From SYFT01 sp964471115 (GTDB taxonomy: Bacteria > Acidobacteriota > Vicinamibacteria > Vicinamibacterales > SCN-69-37): 64,000 nt of DNA. A program made the position numbers and the translations under genes. Location of the stretch: assembly GCA_964471115.1 (NCBI GenBank), contig CAYYFE010000007.1:59048-123047 (forward strand). Reading direction: 5' to 3'. The notes beneath the pieces are model-generated. The model made no database searches. It saw nothing but the letters and a program-made list of their open reading frames with translations, and was not told where the DNA came from. Of the stretch, positions 16,059 through 23,655 are shown one piece after another (the first letter of the stretch is position 1; every line of letters begins with the position of its first letter).

Positions 16059-17432
16059 ATGTCCACCCGAGCCCCGCTGCTGAACCTGACGGCCCGACAT
16101 GCGGCCCACTACCTCGAGACCATCGGCGATCGCCACGTCGGTGCCCTGGCTGATGCCGCGGAACTGCGGCAGCAGCTTGGCGGGCCGCTGCCCGAACACG
16201 GCGACCCGGACGGCGAGATCATCGAGGCGCTGGCCGCCGCGGGTCTGCGTGGGACGGTGGCGACGCAGGGCCGCCGTTACTTCGGCTTCGTCGTCGGCGG
16301 CAGTGTGCCGGCCGCGACCGCGGCCGACTGGCTGGTGTCGGCCTGGGATCAGAACGCCGGCGTGTACGTCCTGTCACCGCTGGTCTCGGTGGTCGAGGAA
16401 ATTGCCGCCGGATGGCTCAAGGACCTGGCCGGGTTGCCGGCGGGCTGGAGCACGGGCTTCGTGACGGGCTGCCAGGCCGCCAACTTCACCGCGCTGGCCA
16501 CCGCCCGCCACCACGTGCTGGCGTCAGCCGGCTGGGACGTGGAGGCGCGCGGCCTCTACGGCGCGCCCGACATCCACGTCGTCGTGTCCGACGAGTCGCA
16601 CTACACGATCTTCAACGCCCTGAAGCTGCTCGGCCTCGGCGCCGAGCGGGTCACGCGGATCCCCAACGACGATCAGGGCCGCATGCGGGCTGACGCGCTC
16701 GGACCGGTGCTCAATGCGCTCTCGGGTCCGACGATCGTCTGCGCGCAGGCCGGCAACGTGAACACCGGCGCGTTCGATCCCATCGATGCGATTGCCGACC
16801 AGACGACGAAACATGGCGCGTGGCTGCATGTGGATGGCGCGTTCGGATTGTGGGCCGCGGCCAGTCCGACACGCGCCCACCTGGTCCACGGCGTGGCGCG
16901 CGCCGACTCGGTGGCGACCGACGCGCACAAGTGGATCAACGTGCCCTACGACAGCGGCGTGGTCTTCACCGCCCACCCCGCGTCGCACCGCCGCGCGATG
17001 ACGCTGTCGGCCGCCTACATCATCGAAACGGCCAAGGAGCGCGATCCGCACGAGTTCGTGCCCGAGGAATCACGCCGCGGCCGGGCGGTGCCCGTGTATG
17101 CCGCGTTGCGATCGATGGGCCGCGACGGTTTCGCGGCGCTCATCGATCGCTGCTGCACGCTGGCCGCGCGTCTGGCGCAGCACCTCAAGGCTGACCCGCG
17201 CCTCGAGGTGCTCAACGACGTCGTCCTGAATCAAGTTCTGGTGCGGGTCACAGGCGCGGACGCCGACGCGGCGACGCGCGCGATGATCGACCGTCTGCAG
17301 CGTGACGGCACCTGCTGGGCCAGCGGCACGACGTGGCACGGCATGGCCGCGCTGCGGCTGTCGGTCAGCAACTACTCCACCACCGAGGCAGACATCGACC
17401 TGACGGCGGAGGCGATCAGAAGGTCTGCGTAG
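16059..17432 (+). CDS. PLP-dependent group II amino-acid decarboxylase
   Basis: A 457-residue enzyme starting at the ATG at 16059 after GAGG; the upstream open frame overlaps the divergent gene. It has the type-I PLP fold signatures: VTGCQAANFTAL, the stacking histidine in SDESHYTIFNALK (His181), the aspartate in HVDGAFG (Asp259) and the PLP lysine in TDAHKWINVPYDSG (Lys291). It belongs to the aromatic-L-amino-acid/glutamate decarboxylase family and acts in the cytoplasm. The substrate cannot be read from the sequence. It ends in a strong hairpin. Confidence 0.9.
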   Translation: MSTRAPLLNLTARHAAHYLETIGDRHVGALADAAELRQQLGGPLPEHGDPDGEIIEALAAAGLRGTVATQGRRYFGFVVGGSVPAATAADWLVSAWDQNAGVYVLSPLVSVVEEIAAGWLKDLAGLPAGWSTGFVTGCQAANFTALATARHHVLASAGWDVEARGLYGAPDIHVVVSDESHYTIFNALKLLGLGAERVTRIPNDDQGRMRADALGPVLNALSGPTIVCAQAGNVNTGAFDPIDAIADQTTKHGAWLHVDGAFGLWAAASPTRAHLVHGVARADSVATDAHKWINVPYDSGVVFTAHPASHRRAMTLSAAYIIETAKERDPHEFVPEESRRGRAVPVYAALRSMGRDGFAALIDRCCTLAARLAQHLKADPRLEVLNDVVLNQVLVRVTGADADAATRAMIDRLQRDGTCWASGTTWHGMAALRLSVSNYSTTEADIDLTAEAIRRSA

Positions 17433-17462
17433 CGCGGCCCGCTCGCTGGGCCGCGATGCAGA
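17423..17462. terminator. Bidirectional terminator hairpin
   Basis: GTCTGC ... CGCGGCCC-GCTCGCT-GGGCCGCG ... GCAGAC forms a two-part stem between the convergent decarboxylase and helical-repeat genes. It begins within the last codons of the decarboxylase gene. Confidence 0.65.
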
Positions 17463-17466
17463 CGTC

Positions 17467-18780
17467 TCACCGTCCCGCAGCCCGTTCCACCTGCTCCCGA
17501 TAGTGGCGCGAGAGGGTCGATGCCGCCGTGCGGACGGCGTCGCGAACCCGATCGGTGGCCGCGCGGTGTCTGACGACTGCGCGGAGGCTTTCGCTTTCGT
17601 AGTGATCGCCGCGAATGCGCGTCGCGCGTTCGGTGAGCGCCAACAGGTCCGACTCGTTCACATTGTCCAGACCCAACACGGCGACGATGGCCTGATGCTG
17701 GTAGTGGCCTGAGCTGATTCCGTCCATGGCGCGGAGCAGCGCCGGCACGTCCGCGCGGCCGGTCCGCACCACGAACGCGAGCACTTCGTACTTGTAGTGG
17801 TCGGACCGCACGCGCTCGAGGACGCGCACCAGGAACTCCTGTTCGGCCGCGGTCGGCGCGTCGGTGCCCAGCACGGTCTTGAGCGACGTCGCGATGTAGT
17901 GATCGGACTTGAGTCCCTCGATCACCCGAAATGCGGCGGCGCGCACCTGGCCGTCGTCGATGCGCCCGGCCGCGGCGCGCGAGAGCGCCGCGGACGCATA
18001 GTGATCTGAACGTGTCACCGACGCCACCTGCGAGAGCACGGCTGCGGTCTCGGCCGGGCTCAGCCGCCGCGCCTCACCGAGCTTCTGGTAGTAGCGGTCA
18101 CGGGCGAAGTCGCCGGTCATCCGCGCCGTTTCCGCCAGGACCGCGTCGACGCCGCCCTGCTCGAGCAGACGCGGCAACCGCACGTCCACGCCCAGCGCCG
18201 TGCGCCGATCGAGCGCAATCAGAAACTCCGCGAACCACGCCTGCGCCTGCGCGTCGAAGGGCTGCACGCGGCCGTTGAGGCGATACTCGCGACTGACGCC
18301 GTTGCCGTTGGGCTCGATGCGCAGCTCCCGGCGCACACCAGCCTCGACGGCCTCGAGCCGGAACAGCCCACCGCTCGACACGCGCACGACGTCGGTGAAG
18401 TCACGGTTGAACTCGATCCGGCCATCCATCCGCAGGTCGAAGTCACATTCCGCTGACTGGTAGCGCATCGAAAACCGGCGCCGATCCCCATCGTCATTCA
18501 TCGAGATCTGGTTCTGGCGAACATCGCGGCCACAGGGGCCCGGCCATTCCTGCAGCGCCGGCGGCGCGGGCGGGGCGGGTGGAACCGGCGGGACGGGAGG
18601 CACCGGCGGCGCGCCAGGCTCCGGCGGTGCTGGTGGCGCCGGAGGTGCCGGAGGCGTGGGCCAGTCGGACGGGGCGGGCGGCGCAAGCGGGGCCGGGGCA
18701 GGTGGCGCGGGCGGTGCGACCGGTGCCAGCGGTGTGGGCGGCGCTGGAGGTGCCGGTGGCGCGGGTGGCCACTGCCAGGA
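17467..18780 (-). CDS. Pro-rich linker plus helical-repeat domain, probable C-terminal half of the adjacent M56 protein
   Basis: This frame is open for 437 codons directly after the UGA of the M56 gene and is in the same reading frame. The first 75 or so codons encode a Pro/Ala-rich linker (APPAPP repeats). A beta-rich segment follows, and then five helical repeats with SDHY or GDHY centres (RSDHYASAAL, KSDHYIATSL, RSDHYKYEVL, SGHYQHQAI, RGDHYESESL), spaced about 33-40 residues apart. The same order (M56 domain, Pro linker, these repeats) is, as I recall, found as one polypeptide in related bacteria. There is no convincing start of its own; the GTG at 18601 lies inside the linker. It may be the product of read-through, a nonsense-mutated gene or a base error at 18781-18783. 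Confidence 0.7.
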   Translation of the reverse strand, partial: SWQWPPAPPAPPAPPTPLAPVAPPAPPAPAPLAPPAPSDWPTPPAPPAPPAPPEPGAPPVPPVPPVPPAPPAPPALQEWPGPCGRDVRQNQISMNDDGDRRRFSMRYQSAECDFDLRMDGRIEFNRDFTDVVRVSSGGLFRLEAVEAGVRRELRIEPNGNGVSREYRLNGRVQPFDAQAQAWFAEFLIALDRRTALGVDVRLPRLLEQGGVDAVLAETARMTGDFARDRYYQKLGEARRLSPAETAAVLSQVASVTRSDHYASAALSRAAAGRIDDGQVRAAAFRVIEGLKSDHYIATSLKTVLGTDAPTAAEQEFLVRVLERVRSDHYKYEVLAFVVRTGRADVPALLRAMDGISSGHYQHQAIVAVLGLDNVNESDLLALTERATRIRGDHYESESLRAVVRHRAATDRVRDAVRTAASTLSRHYREQVERAAGR

Positions 18781-19836
18781 TCACTGGTCAGCGGTGTACG
18801 CGCGCGCGGTCAGTTCCACGGCCGAGGTGACGACCACCGCGGCGGCCACCAGGACGACCGCGGTCGCGACGACACGACGGCTGGTGCGCACGCGCGGCGA
18901 GGCCGGATCGAGAATGGCGAGGATGCGATCGCGCAGGTGCGACGACTTCGCCATCGCCAACGCCGCCGGCTGCGCCACACCCGTGGCCGCGCGCGCCACA
19001 CCAATGAGATGCTCGGCATACGAGGCCGGCGCCACGCCCGCGCGCAACACCACATCGTCACTCGCCTGCTCGCGGAGCGCCGCGGCCTGCCGCGCGCCCA
19101 TCCACGTGAGCGGCACGAACCAGTAGACGGCGCACGCCAGTTGGCTGACGAGCTGGCTAAGGCCATCCCAACGCGCCACGTGGGCCAGCTCGTGGAGCGC
19201 CACGGCACGACGCAGGCCGGCGTCCCACTCGACGGCATCCACCGGCAGCAGCAGCACCGGGCGCCACACGCCGATGACCACGGGCACGCTGACCTCGTCC
19301 GAGAATGCCACACGGACGCCCCGGCGCAGCTCCAACGTGTCACACGCCTCGGCGACGGTGGCCTGCCAGTCAGGCGAGGCGGCCTCACGGCGGCCGGCGC
19401 CGCGACGAAGCGACCGATGGCTCCAGAGGATCCGCACCGCAAGCGCCACGGCGACCAGGCCCCACAGCGTGAGGGCGGCATCGGCGCGACTGATGCTGAA
19501 CGAGACGGGTGCGACATGCGCCTCGGTCTCCACCTCGGCAACCGGCGCCACAGCAACCGGTGCCACCGCATCGACCGTCGCCGGCGGTTCCAGAGCGGCG
19601 GGTGCGTCCGCGACCGGTGCGGGCGACTGCGCGGTGTACGACGACGGCGACGAGGGCGCCCAGACGGGAATCTTCATGGCCGGCGTGACCACGGTGAGCG
19701 CCGGCAGCAGCAACACCCCGGCCAGCGCCGCGGTCCAGATCGACGCCCGCAGCGCCGCCGACTGCCGGCGGAGGGCGGCGGTGGCGCCCCAGGCCACCAC
19801 GAGCAGCACGATCGCGCGAATCAGGATGTCAGTCAT
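18781..19836 (-). CDS. M56 (BlaR1-like) membrane metallopeptidase, N-terminal half
   Basis: A 351-residue protein from the ATG at 19834-19836. It has N-terminal membrane helices, a Pro/Ala/Val-rich loop (about residues 60-115), and further helices. The zinc-peptidase motif HELAHV is at residues 215-220 and REQASDDVVLRAG follows. A last membrane segment near the C-terminus ends TADQ at a UGA. It pairs with the BlaI gene, whose stop overlaps its start (ATGA), so it is the probable protease that inactivates that repressor. The C-terminal sensor half seems detached by the UGA. Confidence 0.85.
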   Translation of the reverse strand: MTDILIRAIVLLVVAWGATAALRRQSAALRASIWTAALAGVLLLPALTVVTPAMKIPVWAPSSPSSYTAQSPAPVADAPAALEPPATVDAVAPVAVAPVAEVETEAHVAPVSFSISRADAALTLWGLVAVALAVRILWSHRSLRRGAGRREAASPDWQATVAEACDTLELRRGVRVAFSDEVSVPVVIGVWRPVLLLPVDAVEWDAGLRRAVALHELAHVARWDGLSQLVSQLACAVYWFVPLTWMGARQAAALREQASDDVVLRAGVAPASYAEHLIGVARAATGVAQPAALAMAKSSHLRDRILAILDPASPRVRTSRRVVATAVVLVAAAVVVTSAVELTARAYTADQ

Positions 19837-20249
19837 TTGGTGTCCCTCTTCTGAGCCTGTTTGACGAGCGCCGACAACTGTTCGAGTTCCTCGCGTGACC
19901 ACGCGTGGTCGTCAAGGTCGAACAAGGCCGTGGCCGCTTCGGCCGGCGACCCCGAAAAAAACGTACGCACCACATGCGCCATGGCGGAGCGGCGGGCGTT
20001 CTGCTGGTCGATCACAGGGAGATAGACGTAACGGAGGCCTTCGGGGACATGCCGCAGGTGCCCTTTTTCTTCGAGCAGGTTGAGCATGCCGCGCACGGCC
20101 GAATACGACGGCGGGTCGGGCAGTTCGGCGCGGACGTCGGAGACGCTGGCACGTCCCAGGCGGTACACGGCTTCGAGGATCTGCCGCTCGCGGCGGCCGA
20201 GGTCGGCCGGCAGTTCGGGCAGCTCGCGGGAGGAGCGTCGTTTGACCAT
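19833..20249 (-). CDS. BlaI/MecI/CopY family transcriptional repressor
   Basis: A 138-residue winged-helix protein. The core is LGRRERQILEAVYRLGRASVSDV, then SYSAVRGMLNLLEEKGHLRHV with the recognition helix. The C-terminal part has FFSGSPAEAATALF. It is co-transcribed with the M56 gene and has a large dyad operator directly upstream. It represses its own operon until the M56 partner cleaves it (family knowledge). Confidence 0.9.
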   Translation of the reverse strand: MVKRRSSRELPELPADLGRRERQILEAVYRLGRASVSDVRAELPDPPSYSAVRGMLNLLEEKGHLRHVPEGLRYVYLPVIDQQNARRSAMAHVVRTFFSGSPAEAATALFDLDDHAWSREELEQLSALVKQAQKRDTK

Positions 20250-20250
20250 T

Positions 20251-20286
20251 GTGTCAACACACTAGCACGTGCTAATCCATTGACAC
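20251..20286. promoter_or_regulatory. 36-bp nested palindromic operator
   Basis: Two inverted repeats share one centre (20268.5): an inner perfect TAGCACGTGCTA (20263-20274) and an outer GTGTCAA (20251-20257) / TTGACAC (20280-20286). It lies 1 bp upstream of the BlaI start and is the likely BlaI binding site. The -10/-35 boxes of the minus-strand promoter must overlap it. Confidence 0.7.
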
Positions 20287-20354
20287 AACTGTGCGAGATC
20301 GGGCACACACCAGGGGCGCGGGAACTCAGGACCGCCTTCGACTGAATAGAAGAC

Positions 20355-20945
20355 GTGAACGTCGAAGCGGGTGTGGAGGCGGCCCTCGTAGCGCGCGTGC
20401 AGGCCGGCGATCGTGAGGCCTTTGCCGACCTGTATCGGCGCCACCGCCCAGACGTGTATCGATTTGCCGCGCACATGACCGGCCAGGCCTCGGCGGCCGA
20501 CGACATCGTGCAGGACGTCTTCCTCTCGGTCATCCGGGAAATCCGCCGCTTTGAGGCTGGCCGCGGCACGCTGCTGGCCTGGCTGCTGGGGATCACCCGC
20601 AACCACGTCCGCCGGTGGCAACACCGGCGCCGGTGGCTGGCCATCACCGGCGGAGACGACGACGCGCCGGGAGCCATTGACGCGGATCCGATGACCACGC
20701 TCTCGCGTCAGGAGGACGAAGCGGCCCTCAAGCGCGCGCTCACGGAGATTCCCGCGCGATACCGCGAGGTGATCGTGCTCTGCGACCTGCAGGAACTGCC
20801 GTATGAGACTGCGGCCGGCGTCTTGCGTGTGCCTGTCGGCACGGTGCGCTCGCGGCTGCATCGAGGACGCGCGCGGCTCGCCCGCGCATTGGGCGCAGCG
20901 GCGCCGGCGTCATCGCGCCGGACGTCGATGGCCCGCGTGTGGTGA
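20355..20945 (+). CDS. ECF-family RNA polymerase sigma factor
   Basis: A 196-residue sigma-70 family factor. It has region 2 (FADLYRRHRPDVYRFA with DDIVQDVFLSV) and region 4 (IPARYREVIVLCDLQELPYETAAGVLRVPVGTVRSRLHRGRARLARAL), joined by a short linker. The size and lack of regions 1 and 3 identify an extracytoplasmic-function sigma factor. The start is a GTG at 20355. The next two genes (membrane and secreted protein) overlap or nearly touch, suggesting an anti-sigma partner and a co-regulated target. Confidence 0.9.
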   Translation: MNVEAGVEAALVARVQAGDREAFADLYRRHRPDVYRFAAHMTGQASAADDIVQDVFLSVIREIRRFEAGRGTLLAWLLGITRNHVRRWQHRRRWLAITGGDDDAPGAIDADPMTTLSRQEDEAALKRALTEIPARYREVIVLCDLQELPYETAAGVLRVPVGTVRSRLHRGRARLARALGAAAPASSRRTSMARVW

Positions 20946-20960
20946 ACGAGGACGACTGTG

Positions 20961-21431
20961 ATGACTGACCTGACCGACCCCCGCCTGCGTGATGCGCTCG
21001 ACCGCCTCCGGGCGACCGTGTCCGTGCCGCCCCACGACGCCGCTCGCGAGCAGGTGCTGCTGCGCGCGTTCGACACCGGACGCACGGGGCGGCCCCGCCG
21101 GCCGTTCGTGATGGCGATGGCGCTGACCGGCGCCGTGGTCACGCTGGCCATCGTCGCCGCCCCGCCGGCGCCGCCGGTCGGCGACGGCCAGACCGGCGAC
21201 CCGCTCGTGGAATTCGTGGCGTGGCCGGGTGCAGACGCCTACCCCACTCTCGAGAGTGCGTCGGTCGTCCGTGTGCACCTGCCGGCCGACGTCATCGCGG
21301 CTCTTGGACTCGCCGCGCAGACAGACTCGGCGGCGCTCGTACCGGCCGACCTGCTGGTGGGACAGGACGGCCTCACCCGCGCCATCCGGCTCGCGGCCGG
21401 CGACGGATCATCACCACAGGAGAACCCATGA
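20961..21431 (+). CDS. Small single-pass membrane protein, putative anti-sigma factor
   Basis: A 156-residue protein with a charged N-terminal half (about 50 residues), a membrane segment (VMAMALTGAVVTLAIVAA), and an extracytoplasmic part ending SSPQENP. It follows the ECF sigma gene after 15 bp. Its stop overlaps the start of the next gene (ATGA). Position and topology suggest an anti-sigma factor, but the ZAS zinc motif (HxxxCxxC) is absent. An ATG at 20961 and a GTG at 20958 are both possible. Confidence 0.6.
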   Translation: MTDLTDPRLRDALDRLRATVSVPPHDAAREQVLLRAFDTGRTGRPRRPFVMAMALTGAVVTLAIVAAPPAPPVGDGQTGDPLVEFVAWPGADAYPTLESASVVRVHLPADVIAALGLAAQTDSAALVPADLLVGQDGLTRAIRLAAGDGSSPQENP

Positions 21432-22252
21432 AGACTCGCCTTTCGCTGACCTTCGCATTCGCCGCGCTGCTGGCCGGCGGCACGCTTGACGCGCAAACGA
21501 GACGGCCATCGAGCCCGCCCACCCTCATCGTGCCGCAGTTGCCTGCGGTGTTCCTGGACTCACGGATCGAGGTCAAGACCGTGACCGGCGCACCGTACAC
21601 CGCCGAGGTGGTCTCGGAGACCATCCAGACCCTCTCGGACGGCAACCGCATCGTCAAGCGCACCACCGGCACGGTGGCCCGGGACGCCGCGGGCCGGGTG
21701 AGACGTGAGGAAACGCGGGCCGACGGCAGCGTCGAGGTGTCGATTCACGATCCCGTCGCGCAGACGGTGACGACGCTGGATGTGGCGAGGAAGACGGCGC
21801 GTGTCAGCCCCGGAGTCGGGCGCTACACGATGCGCGGTACGTTTGATGGCAAGGTGGGCACGTATTCACTGATGCTGGACCACTTCGGCGGCGCTCTGGG
21901 CCGTCAGTGGACGGTCCGCGACAAGAGCGCCGCCCCGACGGGCGGAGACACGGCCGAGGAAACGCTGCCGGAGAGGATGATCGAGGGCGTGCGCGCGACC
22001 GGCACGCGCAAGACGACGACCATTCCGGCGGGGGCCATCGGCAACGAGCAGCCCATTCGCGTGGTGACCGAGGAGTGGACGTCGCCCGACCTGCAGGTGC
22101 TGGTGCTGACCGACTTCAACGATCCTCGGACGGTGCGGACCACCTACAAGCTGACCAACATCAAGCGGGACCACCCGGACGCGTCGTTGTTCACGGTGCC
22201 GTCGGGCTACCGCGTCGCGCGGGGCCCGCTGGTGCCGATGATCAAACGCTGA
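21428..22252 (+). CDS. Secreted beta-rich protein of unknown function
   Basis: A 274-residue protein with a signal peptide (MKTRLSLTFAFAALLAGGTLDA). The repetitive beta-strand region has many Thr and Asp residues (for example VVSETIQTLSDGNRIVKRTTGTV and VRREETRADGSVEVSIHDP). The pattern resembles secreted proteins encoded next to ECF sigma factors in Acidobacteriota, with a loose resemblance to lipoprotein-carrier folds. I do not recognise a function. Last gene of the sigma operon. Confidence 0.55.
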   Translation: MKTRLSLTFAFAALLAGGTLDAQTRRPSSPPTLIVPQLPAVFLDSRIEVKTVTGAPYTAEVVSETIQTLSDGNRIVKRTTGTVARDAAGRVRREETRADGSVEVSIHDPVAQTVTTLDVARKTARVSPGVGRYTMRGTFDGKVGTYSLMLDHFGGALGRQWTVRDKSAAPTGGDTAEETLPERMIEGVRATGTRKTTTIPAGAIGNEQPIRVVTEEWTSPDLQVLVLTDFNDPRTVRTTYKLTNIKRDHPDASLFTVPSGYRVARGPLVPMIKR

Positions 22253-22268
22253 CTCCCGTTCACTGGAG

Positions 22269-22290
22269 CCCCGGGGCTTCAGCCCCGGGG
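22269..22290 (+). terminator. Hairpin after the sigma-factor operon
   Basis: CCCCGGGGCT (22269-22278) and AGCCCCGGGG (22281-22290) form a 10-bp stem with a two-base centre, just upstream of the tRNA. No U-tract is present. Confidence 0.5.
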
Positions 22291-22316
22291 GCGCTGCTGT
22301 ACACTGTCGAGTGGGT

Positions 22317-22393
22317 CGGGGCGTAGCGCAGCCTGGTAGCGCACCTGCCTTGGGCGCAGGGGGTCCCGAGTTCGAATCTCGGCGCCCCGACCA
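22317..22393 (+). tRNA. tRNA-Pro (anticodon UGG)
   Basis: A complete 77-nt cloverleaf. The acceptor CGGGGCG pairs with CGCCCCG and ends in encoded CCA (22391-22393). The anticodon stem CCTGC/GCAGG holds the loop CTTGGGC, giving anticodon UGG (22351-22353). The T-loop is GTTCGAATC. It lies at the host/prophage boundary and is the likely integration target. Confidence 0.97.
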
Positions 22394-22580
22394 ACTCTAA
22401 ACTATTGATTCTAAAAGATGTATCCGTTCGGCTCTTGGCTACATGAACCGACTGGAGCCATTGCGACCACGCCCACTGACGCCTCTAGAGACCCTTCCAG
22501 AAGTTGCAAAAGTTGCAAAACGACCGGTCACCGCGTCTTCCTTGTTGACAAACCTAAGCGTATAAGCCATACTTCTGCCT
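22394..22580 (+). promoter_or_regulatory. Gene-free stretch after tRNA: candidate attL flank and promoter
   Basis: Starts right at the tRNA 3' end. It contains a tandem AGTTGCAAAA-GTTGCAAAA repeat (22501-22519), which could be an integrase arm site. It also contains a possible promoter, TTGACA at 22544-22549 with CATACT at 22568-22573 (18-bp spacing), for the DUF4258/YgiT pair. Base composition is lower in GC than its surroundings. The matching attR is outside the window. Confidence 0.5.
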
Positions 22581-22850
22581 ATGGCGCTCCTGTTCACGAA
22601 ACACGCGACGGACAAGATGATTGAACTGAACATCACCACGGCGGACGTCGCGGCCGTGCTCGCGATTGGAGTAGCGATCGAGACCTACACCGAGAGCCGC
22701 CTGATCAACGCGCAGATCTCAGGCCGATGGATTCACGTGGTAGCGAAGGCGCTGGCGTCTGGCGACGAACTCATCATCACGGCCTACCTGCCAGACGCGG
22801 CGAGATTTTCCGATAACTTCAGTGTCAGAATCCCGAAGGGAGAGCAGTAA
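22581..22850 (+). CDS. DUF4258 protein, putative toxin of a TA-like pair
   Basis: An 89-residue protein matching the DUF4258 pattern: FTKHATDKMIELNITTADVAAVL, a middle strand pair, and IHVVAKALASGDELIITAYLP. The family has a small RelE/MqsR-like alpha-beta fold. Its stop overlaps the ATG of a YgiT-type zinc-finger gene (TAATG). The pairing with a YgiT/MqsA-like partner suggests a type II toxin-antitoxin module, but the toxin role is inference. Confidence 0.75.
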   Translation: MALLFTKHATDKMIELNITTADVAAVLAIGVAIETYTESRLINAQISGRWIHVVAKALASGDELIITAYLPDAARFSDNFSVRIPKGEQ

Positions 22851-23098
22851 TGGCGATGGACCGACAACCGTGCCCGGCCTGTGTCGGTGGCACGGGCCGC
22901 CAAGGCACCGTGACCAAGACACTCACGAGAGGCCCGCTGACCGTGGTCGTCAGGAGCGTGCCGGCGCTGGTGTGTGACCAGTGTGGCGAGGAAATCATTA
23001 CTGAGGACACAATGCGCGATCTCGAGGCGGTCATGGCCAATGCTGAACGCTTTGGCGTCGTGCACCAGCTCTCGGACTACCGGCGGCATGTCGCCTGA
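22850..23098 (+). CDS. YgiT-type zinc-finger protein (MqsA N-terminal-like), putative antitoxin
   Basis: An 82-residue protein with a CPAC...CDQCGEEII zinc-ribbon arrangement. It corresponds to the YgiT-type zinc finger found in the N-terminal half of MqsA antitoxins. The Xre-type HTH that usually follows is missing, and the protein ends after about 50 more residues. It follows the DUF4258 gene with a 1-bp overlap. Confidence 0.75.
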   Translation: MAMDRQPCPACVGGTGRQGTVTKTLTRGPLTVVVRSVPALVCDQCGEEIITEDTMRDLEAVMANAERFGVVHQLSDYRRHVA

Positions 23099-23426
23099 GA
23101 CGCGCCCGCGCCCGCGGCGGCGAAGAGTCAGCAAGAGCCAGATGGCGGCATTGGGGCGGCTGGCGAAGGGCGCAACGTCGCCGGCAAAGGCCCAATCATC
23201 GGCGCGAAACGGTCGACTCGGCGGGCGCCCACCGAAGTTTCAGCCCGGAGACACTGCAATCGGCGGCGCGGCCGCACCGGTGCCAATCCGCGGGCGCTCG
23301 GTCGTCGTCGTTGGTCCGGCAGACACCAGGTCGCGATTCGTCGTGACACATGAGGGCGCGAGATTTGTCGTGCCTTCCTGGCGGCTACTGACAGCGGCTT
23401 CAGTGGAGCTGGCGTCACGCGGGTGA
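23088..23426 (+). CDS. Small basic protein of unknown function
   Basis: A 112-residue protein starting at the ATG at 23088, 11 bp inside the YgiT-type gene. The N-terminal half is highly basic (RPRPRRRRVSKSQ), and the middle contains a SSARNGRLGGRPPKF motif that recurs in short mobile-element proteins. The C-terminal half is beta-rich. It is probably co-expressed with the upstream pair. Function not recognised. Confidence 0.5.
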   Translation: MSPETRPRPRRRRVSKSQMAALGRLAKGATSPAKAQSSARNGRLGGRPPKFQPGDTAIGGAAAPVPIRGRSVVVVGPADTRSRFVVTHEGARFVVPSWRLLTAASVELASRG

Positions 23427-23475
23427 AAGCTGCAGCGGCCCGGTGGCGTGGCAAATAGCCTGAGAGGACAAACGG

Positions 23476-23655
23476 ATGCCAAACGAACACGACGATAGAG
23501 TCATGGCCGCACTCAGATTTCCGTCAGCCGATGATCGCACCCAAGCCAAGGAGAGGCTTGAATCGGATGGATGCGAAATTGTGGCAGAGCTCGGTAACCC
23601 TGCGGCCGACGGGAAGTACTACCTGATCTACGCAGACCCGCCCGACCAGTCCTAA
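23476..23655 (+). CDS. Small hypothetical protein
   Basis: A 59-residue protein (MPNEHDDRVMAALRFPSADD and onward, ending ADPPDQS) after an AGAGGA ribosome-binding site. It looks like a compact alpha/beta domain with charged surfaces. It converges on, and overlaps by 3 bp, the last phage gene on the opposite strand. No family recognised. Confidence 0.5.
   Translation: MPNEHDDRVMAALRFPSADDRTQAKERLESDGCEIVAELGNPAADGKYYLIYADPPDQS

Noticed and set aside
18781..18783. UGA read as selenocysteine
   Set aside because: It falls at the start of a low-complexity linker, not at a catalytic site, and no SECIS-like hairpin was evident.
22394..23652. Integrase gene near the left att site
   Set aside because: No tyrosine or serine recombinase motif in any frame of this stretch; the genes here are small and of other families.
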